A stretch of 64,000 nt of DNA, taken from Byssovorax sp. Its GTDB lineage: Bacteria; Myxococcota_A; Polyangia; Polyangiales; Polyangiaceae. The position numbers and the translations under genes are program-made. The stretch lies in the NCBI GenBank assembly GCA_025362495.1, contig JANYGI010000220.1:30285-94284 (forward strand). The letters run 5' to 3'. Each line of letters opens with the position of its first letter. The stretch's first letter is position 1. Shown in pieces: positions 55,662 through 64,000 of the stretch. The notes beneath the pieces are model-generated. The model was not told the DNA's origin, did not search any database, and was given only the letters and a program-made list of their open reading frames with translations.

Positions 55662-55701
55662 ACGTGGATGGCGACGCCCGCGTCGGGCTCGGCATCCACG
55701 T
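55662..55701 (+). terminator. Hairpin after the two-component operon
   Basis: Arms ACGTGGATG and CATCCACGT (9 bp) enclose a smaller inner hairpin CGACG-CCCG-CGTCG. It lies 7 nt past the response regulator stop and is followed by TTTCGCTTTC, a weak T-rich tract. It is the best intrinsic terminator candidate on the plus strand in this window. Confidence 0.6.
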
Positions 55702-55796
55702 TTCGCTTTCGAGATGGGCAGCTGGAGGGCGGCAGACGAGCTGCGTGGGGCGCAATCACGCCTCACCTCGTCAGATTCGCCCCACCCTGGTGAGGC

Positions 55797-56459
55797 TCAG
55801 GCGCCGCGTTCCGGCGTCGATTCGTAGGGCTGCGCCGAGCCGTCGATCGTGCTCGTCGTGACGTACTTGAAGCCGTGAGCGCGGATGTGGTGCTCCGAGT
55901 GTCGCGCGCACCAGAGCTCGGCGCCGTTGGTGTCGGCGCGGTGCTTCAGGCACGCGGGACAGGCCGGCTCGATCTCGGGGATGCGCTCGCCACCCTGGTG
56001 CGCCTTCGGGCGGATGATCCACACCGGGCAGCGCGCGAGGCGGCTCACGCGCTCCGCCACCGACCCGAGGACGAGGCGCGAAACGCCGCGTCGCCCGTGC
56101 GATCCAACGACCACGAGATCCGCGTCGAGGTCCGCAGCGAGCTGCGCGATCTCATCGCCGGCCGACCCCTTGCGCACGTGCACGACGATCCGCTTCACGG
56201 CGAGCTTGCCCTGCTCCTTCTGCACGACGCCGAGGCGCTCGGACGCCCGCTGACGCACGCTCTCGAGCAGCGACTCGGCCGTGACGGCGCTCTGGAAGGC
56301 GCCGGCGAACATCGGGTCAAGCGGGATCTCCGGCTCGACATAGACGACGTGGACCTCTCCGGCGCGAAGATTCGTCACCTCGAGCGCCTGGTCCAACGCC
56401 TTGTTGCTCATGTCGGAAAAATCAATCCCGACGACCGCTACATAACCATGGCTCGGCAT
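55797..56459 (-). CDS. Universal stress protein with Cys/His-rich tail
   Basis: A 220-residue product from ATG 56459, with GAGGAGG six nt upstream; longer readings are rejected. The Usp domain has VVGIDFSDMS at the N terminus and the ATP loop GSHGRRGVSRLVLGSVAERV. About 60 extra residues follow, with CPAC, a second Cys and HSEHHIRAH: a possible metal-binding tail not seen in ordinary UspA. The gene converges with the response regulator. Confidence 0.9.
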   Translation of the reverse strand: MPSHGYVAVVGIDFSDMSNKALDQALEVTNLRAGEVHVVYVEPEIPLDPMFAGAFQSAVTAESLLESVRQRASERLGVVQKEQGKLAVKRIVVHVRKGSAGDEIAQLAADLDADLVVVGSHGRRGVSRLVLGSVAERVSRLARCPVWIIRPKAHQGGERIPEIEPACPACLKHRADTNGAELWCARHSEHHIRAHGFKYVTTSTIDGSAQPYESTPERGA

Positions 56460-56721
56460 GAGTTCCTCCTCGGCTCCTTGCGGCCGCTCCGGCTCTCCTC
56501 CGCACGGTGCGTGCCAGACCCTGCCTGGCGATCCTCGACGAAGCGGGGCCGCGGAGCACGCCCGTGAGCCCGCAACTCGTGCGCGCTTGCGCACCTCACG
56601 CGCGAGCGAAGGGCCAGCAGACCTCGTCACCGCTTGAAAACCAGGGCGCTGCGAGCGTGGCTTGGCCGCTCACGGCCACGCAAAGCACCAGCGATCCGTG
56701 CGCTCGCGCGAGGGGAGCGAA

Positions 56722-57579
56722 ATGCTACCCTCGCCGCCCATGACGCCCTTCCGCCGCTTCCGCGGCACCGACACCTATCTCACCAACGACGCCCTCGAAG
56801 CCGCCGTCAACTGCGCCCTCTCGCTCGAGCGACCGCTCCTGATCAAGGGCGAGCCCGGCACGGGCAAGACGCTGCTCGCCGAGGCGGTGTCAGCCTCGCT
56901 CGGGGCCGAGCTCATCACCTGGAACGTCAAGAGCACCACCCGCGCGCAGGACGGCCTCTACGTCTACGATACGGTGCAGCGCCTCTATGACTCTCGCTTC
57001 GGCGACGGCGACGTGCGCGACATCCGCCGCTACATCAACCTCGGGCCGCTCGGCCGCGCGCTGAAGGAGCCGAAGCGCGTCGTCCTGCTCATCGACGAGG
57101 TCGACAAGGCCGATCTCGAGTTCCCCAACGATCTCCTGCACGAGCTCGATCGCATGCGCTTCCGCGTCGCCGAGACCGGCGACGAGATCGTCGCCACCGA
57201 GCGCCCGGTGGTGATCATCACCAGCAACAACGAGAAAGAGCTGCCGGACGCCTTCCTCCGGCGCTGCGTTTTCCACTTCATCGACTTCCCCGAGCCGGCG
57301 TTCATGAAGCGGATCGTCGATGTCCACCACCCGGATCTCGACGGCACGCTGCTCGAGCAGACGCTGAAGATCTTCTACGATATCCGCGGCAATACCCGCC
57401 TCCGCAAGCGCCCCTCGACGAGCGAGCTCATCGACTGGATCGCGGTGCTCAAGCGCGCCGGCATTGCCGAGGTGAAGCTCGACGGCTCCCTCCCCTTCCT
57501 CGGCGCCTTGCTCAAGAAAGAGCAAGATCTGGTGGTGCTGGCCGACCAGCTCGCCGGTGGCCGCAAGTACCGCTCGTAG
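56722..57579 (+). CDS. MoxR-family AAA+ ATPase
   Basis: A 285-residue ATPase from ATG 56722, with GGGGAG five nt upstream; an ATG at 56740 is possible. Walker A is GEPGTGKT at 43-50, Walker B LLIDEVD with Asp125/Glu126, then a SNNEKELPDAFLRRC segment (sensor 1 and arginine finger region). MoxR ATPases act with vWA proteins to fold or assemble metal enzymes. The vWA protein gene begins 18 nt downstream, so the two form the usual MoxR-vWA pair. Confidence 0.93.
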   Translation: MLPSPPMTPFRRFRGTDTYLTNDALEAAVNCALSLERPLLIKGEPGTGKTLLAEAVSASLGAELITWNVKSTTRAQDGLYVYDTVQRLYDSRFGDGDVRDIRRYINLGPLGRALKEPKRVVLLIDEVDKADLEFPNDLLHELDRMRFRVAETGDEIVATERPVVIITSNNEKELPDAFLRRCVFHFIDFPEPAFMKRIVDVHHPDLDGTLLEQTLKIFYDIRGNTRLRKRPSTSELIDWIAVLKRAGIAEVKLDGSLPFLGALLKKEQDLVVLADQLAGGRKYRS

Positions 57580-57597
57580 CAGTCGCCAGGAGTCCTC

Positions 57598-58779
57598 ATG
57601 TTCGTCGATTTTCTCTACGAGCTCCGGGCGCGCAAGGTGCCAGTCGGCACGACCGAGGCCGTGGCCCTGGCGCGCGCCCTCTCGTCCGAGCTGCACGAGT
57701 CGTCGCTCGACGGGTTCTACCACGTGGCCCGGGCGCTCCTCATCCACTCGGAGACTTACCTCGACGACTTCGACATGGTGTTTGCGCACCATTTCCGCGG
57801 CGTGGCGCTCGAGGCGAAGAAGATCGCCGAGGAGCTGCTCGACTGGCTCAAGGACCCGATCCAGATGCGCGAGCTCTCCCGGGAAGAGCGCGACGGCATC
57901 GAGAAGCTCGACCTCGAAGAGGTGTTGAAGCGCTTCGAGGAGCGATTGAAGGAGCAGAAGGAGCGCCACGACGGGGGCAATCGCTGGATCGGCACCGGCG
58001 GGACATCGCCCTTCGGGACGCGCGGCGAGAACCCGAATGGCATCAGCGTCGGCTCCTCCGGCGGCGGCCGCGGAGGCGCGATGCGGACCGCCGACGCCCG
58101 CAAATACAAGCAGTATCGCAGCGATCTGTTCCTCGACATCCGCCAGATCGAGGTGGCCTTACGCAAGCTCCGCGCCTTCGCCCGCGAGGGCTCGGACCGC
58201 GAGCTCGACATCGAGAGCACCATCGACGCGACGGCGAAGGACGGCGGCGAGCTCGCCATCGTCACCCGCCCTCCGCGCTGCCCCAACACCCGCGTCATCC
58301 TGATGATGGATGTCGGCGGGACGATGGATCCCTACGCCCAGCTCATGAGCCAGGTCTTCAGCGCCGCCAAGCGCGCGACCCACTGGCGCGAGCTCCGCAC
58401 GTATTACTTCCACAACTGCATCTACGGCAAGGTCTACAAGACAGAGGGCTTTGCCGATCCGGTGCCGGTCAAGGACATCATCCACGAGTGCGGAAAGCAC
58501 TACAAGCTCATCCTCATCGGCGACGCGTCGATGGCCCCGTACGAGCTCCTGGGCGCGCCGGGCTACGGGGAAGATGGCCGCGTCCCCGGCATCGCCTGGC
58601 TCATGGCCCTGCGCGAGCATTTCGAGCGCTCGGTGTGGCTGAACCCGGACAAGGTGGGTGAGTATTCGCACCCCACGGTCGACGCGATTGGCAGCGTATT
58701 CCCCATGTACTCACTGACGCTGGAGGGCCTGGGACAGGCGGTCTCGGAGCTGACCCGCGGAGGCAAGCGGGCGACCTGA
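57598..58779 (+). CDS. CoxE-like vWA domain protein, MoxR partner
   Basis: A 393-residue protein. The first 130 residues are helical (with LREKxxE-type segments), then a Gly/Ser-rich linker, a helical region and a C-terminal vWA domain. The MIDAS-like motif is DVGGTMD at 238-244: DxGxT replaces the usual DxSxS, so metal binding may be altered. CoxE-type proteins work with MoxR ATPases in assembly of metalloenzymes such as CO dehydrogenase. Here no target enzyme is encoded next door, so the client is unknown. Confidence 0.92.
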   Translation: MFVDFLYELRARKVPVGTTEAVALARALSSELHESSLDGFYHVARALLIHSETYLDDFDMVFAHHFRGVALEAKKIAEELLDWLKDPIQMRELSREERDGIEKLDLEEVLKRFEERLKEQKERHDGGNRWIGTGGTSPFGTRGENPNGISVGSSGGGRGGAMRTADARKYKQYRSDLFLDIRQIEVALRKLRAFAREGSDRELDIESTIDATAKDGGELAIVTRPPRCPNTRVILMMDVGGTMDPYAQLMSQVFSAAKRATHWRELRTYYFHNCIYGKVYKTEGFADPVPVKDIIHECGKHYKLILIGDASMAPYELLGAPGYGEDGRVPGIAWLMALREHFERSVWLNPDKVGEYSHPTVDAIGSVFPMYSLTLEGLGQAVSELTRGGKRAT

Positions 58780-58842
58780 AGCGCCTTGCGGGCCCGACCG
58801 GGCTTGCTCTACCCTGAGGCGGCACACGACACGGAGGGAACC

Positions 58843-59247
58843 ATGACCATGATCACGACCGAGCGGCCCGCCCCGAACCTCTTCGAGCTGCGGAGCAAGC
58901 TGCTCCACATCACGTATTCCTCCTCGGGAATCGACGGCAAAGCCCACCTCACCTACCAGGACAAGCACCAGACGCTGAGCTTCCGCGGCGATGAGGTTCG
59001 CGCTCTCGAGACCGAGATCGGCACGCTGGTGAGCGTGTACATCGTCCGATCGATCGACCGCGGATCGACCACGTTCTCGGTGCTGGTCCCGACGATCAAC
59101 CTCGACGCGACCGGGGTCGCTCACATCTCGACGCGTGGAATCACCACGATCCACAGGTTCTCGATGATCCCGGCCTTCAACTCCGGGCAAACCGAGACCT
59201 ACAGCACGGTGGTCCTCGACGGCACTGCGCGCGCCGTCGCGTTCTGA
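58843..59247 (+). CDS. Hypothetical protein, beta-rich
   Basis: A 134-residue product from ATG 58843, with GGAGGG six nt upstream. It is soluble, without Cys or signal sequence, and has a beta-strand-rich pattern (LVSVYIVRSI, TTFSVLVPTINLD). I do not recognise it. It lies 63 nt after the vWA gene on the same strand and converges with uvrB. It could be part of the MoxR-vWA operon, but the function is unknown. Confidence 0.8.
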   Translation: MTMITTERPAPNLFELRSKLLHITYSSSGIDGKAHLTYQDKHQTLSFRGDEVRALETEIGTLVSVYIVRSIDRGSTTFSVLVPTINLDATGVAHISTRGITTIHRFSMIPAFNSGQTETYSTVVLDGTARAVAF

Positions 59248-59256
59248 TCGACGGCC

Positions 59257-61410
<2,154 letters not shown>

Positions 61411-61572
61411 GGAGCGGGCCACGATAGCGGCCGGTCCTGAGGTCCGCAACCAGGGGTGCCGGGCGCGGCCATTGGCGGGCCGGGAGCGAGGGGCGTTCCC
61501 GCGAATCGCGAAGCGTTCCGGCGCGAGGCTCCATCCTCTTGCCTTCCTTCCAGCCCCTTGCGAGTCTGGGGA

Positions 61573-63183
61573 ATGCGTCGCCTCGCTTTGACTGCTCTCG
61601 TTTTCGCGTCGACCGCCGTCGGCGCGTGCTCTCTCATCAACGCGCCTGCGGACGAGATCCCCGGCAGCGGCGGGGCCGGCGGCGCGCCGAGCACCGCGTC
61701 GGTCACGGCGAGCGCGAGCTCGTCGGCGTCCTCGGCGAGCAGCAGCGCCAGCTCCACCGGCGCGGGCGGCGCGATGTGCACCGGATCGGCGCAGTGTGTC
61801 GGCCACGGCGACGAGTGCAACGACGGCGTCTGCTCGGCGGGGGTCTGCACGAAGCTGCCGAAGGCCGACGGGACGACGTGCAACGATGGCCTGTTCTGCA
61901 CCACGACTGACGTGTGCACGGCGGGCGTCTGCATGGGCGTGGCGAAGGTCTGCCCCGAGATGGTGGGCACGACGTCGAGCACGGGCGCGGGCGGCGGGAC
62001 GGGCACCTCGGGCGCAGGCGGCGGCGGCACGGGCAGCGGCGGTGGGCCCGGCGTTCCGGTGCCCGACGCGTGCCACGTGTGGTCGTGCAACGAGGGCTTG
62101 AAGGTCTGCGAGATCGTCCCGGGGACGTCGGGGACCACGTGCGACGACGGCGATCCTTGCACGACGGGCGAGCTCTGCGCGCCCGACGGGTCGTGCGGCA
62201 ACGGGCTGCCGACGGACTGCAGCGCGCTCAACAGCGAGTGCGCGACTGGCACATGCACGCCCGGCGTGGGCTGCGAGCTGGTCCCCACCCCTGGATTCGA
62301 CGGCTTCCCCTGCGACGTGATGAACAAATGCGCCACCAGCAAGTGCACGGCGGGCAAGTGCAGCCTCGTCTCCCCCACGAACACGGGCGGACCTTGCGAC
62401 GACAAGGTGAACTGCACAAAGAACGACGTTTGCCAGCCCAACGGCTTCTGCGGCGGCACTCCAAAGTGCGTGAGCCTGAATCCCTGCACCGACGCGGCCT
62501 GCGACGAGGCAGCTGGCGGAACCTGCACGTTCCCTGGCAAGGTCGACGGATCGCCCTGCGTGCTCGCCGATCCATGTGCCGCAGGCAACGTGTGCCAGGG
62601 CGGGAGCTGTGGTGGAGGGACGCAGACGCAGACGTACTTCTACGAGCCCTTCGAGAATAACAACAAGGGCTGGCTCCTCGGACCGGAGTGGGGAATCGCG
62701 CCCGCGGTCGCATCGCCGCCCGGCGCCCCTTATGGAGCGGATCCCGCGCAGGACCACTCGCCCGTCGGCAACAACGGAATCGCTGGCGTGGTGATCGGCG
62801 GCAACGAGAACCCGGTCATTCACGCGCCCTATTACATCGAGAGCTCCATCATCGACGTCACCGCGGCAACGGGAGAGCTCTACCTCACGTACTACCGCTG
62901 GCTGAACAGCGACTACCTTCCCTACATGCGGAACATGGTGGAAGTGTTCGACGGCACGATGTGGGTCGAAGTGTGGACGAGCGGAAACCCTCCCGGCATC
63001 CAGGATTCGCCGCCCGTTGGCGCCGGCTGGACCTTCCAGTCGCATAACATCACGATGTACAAGAATCCGAACCTCAAGGTCCGATTCGGATACGAGATCA
63101 AGGCGAGCGGCGTCTTCACGATTGGATCCTGGAACCTGGATGACGTGAAGCTGCAAAACATCGCTTGCCCGACCGTACCGTAG
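61573..63183 (+). CDS. Cysteine-rich lipoprotein with C-terminal beta domain
   Basis: A 536-residue product from ATG 61573, after GGGGA. The signal peptide ends VGAC. A short Ser/Ala/Gly linker is followed by several CxDG/CxxGxC blocks (Cys-rich, EGF/Dickkopf-like) up to about 355. The last 180 residues form a beta-sandwich-like domain ending with a [10 protein letters not shown] strand, similar to MAM- or carbohydrate-binding-like modules. It is probably displayed on the cell surface; the ligand is unknown. It is similar in style to the Cys-rich protein at 3.1-4.0 kb. Confidence 0.87.
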   Translation: MRRLALTALVFASTAVGACSLINAPADEIPGSGGAGGAPSTASVTASASSSASSASSSASSTGAGGAMCTGSAQCVGHGDECNDGVCSAGVCTKLPKADGTTCNDGLFCTTTDVCTAGVCMGVAKVCPEMVGTTSSTGAGGGTGTSGAGGGGTGSGGGPGVPVPDACHVWSCNEGLKVCEIVPGTSGTTCDDGDPCTTGELCAPDGSCGNGLPTDCSALNSECATGTCTPGVGCELVPTPGFDGFPCDVMNKCATSKCTAGKCSLVSPTNTGGPCDDKVNCTKNDVCQPNGFCGGTPKCVSLNPCTDAACDEAAGGTCTFPGKVDGSPCVLADPCAAGNVCQGGSCGGGTQTQTYFYEPFENNNKGWLLGPEWGIAPAVASPPGAPYGADPAQDHSPVGNNGIAGVVIGGNENPVIHAPYYIESSIIDVTAATGELYLTYYRWLNSDYLPYMRNMVEVFDGTMWVEVWTSGNPPGIQDSPPVGAGWTFQSHNITMYKNPNLKVRFGYEIKASGVFTIGSWNLDDVKLQNIACPTVP

Positions 63184-63205
63184 CAGCCTGATTCAATTTC
63201 GAGCA

Positions 63206-63247
63206 AGCGAGACATCGCGGCGACAACGCTCGCCATGATGTCTCGCT
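63206..63247. terminator. Long hairpin between convergent genes
   Basis: Arms AGCGAGACATC and GATGTCTCGCT (11 bp) enclose a smaller stem GGCG/CGCC. It lies in the gap between the Cys-rich lipoprotein stop and the propeller gene stop, so it can end both transcripts. Confidence 0.55.
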
Positions 63248-63249
63248 CT

Positions 63250-63268
63250 CCGGAGCCTTCAGCTCCGG
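63250..63268. terminator. Short hairpin, second of pair
   Basis: Arms CCGGAGC and GCTCCGG (7 bp) around a CTTCA loop, directly after the larger hairpin. It probably supports termination from either side. Confidence 0.5.
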
Positions 63269-63281
63269 TTCGCGTGGCCAA

Positions 63282-64000
63282 CTACTTGTTGGTCTTCTTG
63301 ATCTGGCCGTTGCTGGTCCAGTAGGCGCTGGTCGCGTCGACAGCAACCGATAACGCCGACTGCGCAGGAGCGATCGTCGTCATCGCGCCACCCGACGTCG
63401 CCACCTTTTCAATGCCACCATTGTTGCCATTGTCGGCCCAGTAGAGATTGGTGCCGTTGAGCGCGATGCCGTTTGGAGTATTGGCGCTCGCCACCACAGT
63501 CACCGCTCCACCGTTGATGCCGGTCGCAAGGATCTGACTGTTGCTGGTCTCCGTGAAGTAGACGTTACTCCCGTCACTCACGATATCTTCCAGATCACCA
63601 ACGCCCATACCGGTATAGATCTGCGTGGTAGCGCCACCAGCGAGCGGCTGCTTCCACACGGAATCCTTGGCCGTCCAATACACATTCAAACCCGAGACGA
63701 CGATGCCCGTGGTAGGGGCTATCGAGCTGGCGATCGTCGTTGCGGCCCCCCCGCCGACGGGAACCTTGATGACCGCGCCGTTAATATTCGTCCAGTAGAC
63801 GGTCGTCGGAGTGACGGCGAGGGAACGCGGAGACGACGTTCCAGTCGCGAGCGTTGTAACGACGCCACCGTTGGACGATATCTTCTTGACGGTCTTTTCG
63901 TAGTAGTTCACCCAGTACACGGTGGTCGGGCTCGTGCTCGTGTCGAGCGCGATGGCCCTCGGCCCGCCTTGCAGAGTGGCAAGCGTGGTGATGTTACCCC
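63282..64000 (-). CDS. Beta-propeller repeat protein, 5' end outside window
   Basis: The reading is open to the right edge, so the gene starts beyond 64,000. The visible 239 residues are repeats of the type V-Y-W/F-T-N/D-x-x-G-x-I-x-K-V/P-x-x-G-G-x-x-T-T-I/L-A, each about 40 residues: a beta-propeller related to DUF5050/Vgb-like proteins. Base composition is clearly less GC-rich than the rest of the window, with many A- and T-ending codons. A secreted or lipoprotein role is likely from the neighbours, but the N terminus is not visible. Confidence 0.85.
   Translation of the reverse strand, partial: GNITTLATLQGGPRAIALDTSTSPTTVYWVNYYEKTVKKISSNGGVVTTLATGTSSPRSLAVTPTTVYWTNINGAVIKVPVGGGAATTIASSIAPTTGIVVSGLNVYWTAKDSVWKQPLAGGATTQIYTGMGVGDLEDIVSDGSNVYFTETSNSQILATGINGGAVTVVASANTPNGIALNGTNLYWADNGNNGGIEKVATSGGAMTTIAPAQSALSVAVDATSAYWTSNGQIKKTNK

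Noticed and set aside
61411..63156. Upstream extension of the uvrB reading frame
   Set aside because: UvrB proteins start with the segment at 61,410. The extension overlaps the lipoprotein gene on the other strand and has no domain.

Overview
The window looks like chromosomal DNA from a myxobacterium (Myxococcota), most like the Sorangiineae/Polyangiales. The base composition is very GC-rich with strongly GC-biased third codon positions. There are three Hanks-type Ser/Thr kinases, one of them with an N-terminal zinc ribbon. One protein carries a C-terminal MYXO-CTERM-type tag. Many secreted lipoproteins have Gly/Ser/Thr-rich linkers, and one-component and two-component regulators are mixed with envelope genes. 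No tRNA, rRNA, CRISPR array or recognisable IS element was seen. Genus and species cannot be named from the sequence alone.

Layout. 1-3.1 kb: a compact operon of a Ras-like GTPase (cut by the left edge), a single-pass membrane protein of unknown family and a Ser/Thr kinase. 3.1-8.5 kb: minus-strand secreted and signalling genes (Cys-rich protein, PEGA/TPR-like membrane protein, transmembrane Ser/Thr kinase, beta-helix lipoprotein). 8.6-12.5 kb: a translationally linked operon of two M16-peptidase-like proteins, both without the zinc motif, plus a lipoprotein. 12.7-15.1 kb: zinc-ribbon kinase and threonine synthase. 15.3-19.75 kb: a PAAR-like/Rhs polymorphic toxin with a likely immunity gene. 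19.8-24.0 kb: Uma2 nuclease-like gene, then a TGATG-coupled VIT/vWA, sigma factor and small-protein operon. 24.0-31.7 kb: TolC-like efflux protein with a heavy-metal-binding lipoprotein, a large Asp-box propeller with MYXO-CTERM, a DUF2252 protein and a PHB-depolymerase-like esterase.

32.1-37.7 kb: small membrane protein, FolB, a Crp/Fnr regulator, two tandem flotillins and a three-TM protein. 37.7-49.1 kb: a long minus-strand run of envelope genes (ExbD, a kinase-like lipoprotein, an Omp85-type barrel, two NTT-type nucleotide-transporter-like proteins of which one is fused to HEAT repeats, a double cNMP-binding-domain protein, an outer-membrane protein and a PAP2 phosphatase). 49.3-56.5 kb: alpha/beta hydrolase, two universal stress proteins, a phospholipase-D-family synthase, and a globin-coupled PAS histidine kinase with its NtrC-type response regulator. 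A dense array of hairpins (52,326-52,434) lies just before the kinase. 56.7-64.0 kb: MoxR ATPase with a CoxE-type vWA protein, a small hypothetical gene, uvrB, a Cys-rich lipoprotein, and a beta-propeller gene cut by the right edge.

The most unusual points are the nucleotide-transporter/HEAT/cNMP cluster, the kinase-like lipoprotein at 38.5-40.2 kb, the paired degenerate M16 proteins, the protoglobin-PAS-histidine kinase, the left-edge GTPase cassette and the hairpin array. All functional calls come from reading motifs by eye; no database search was run.
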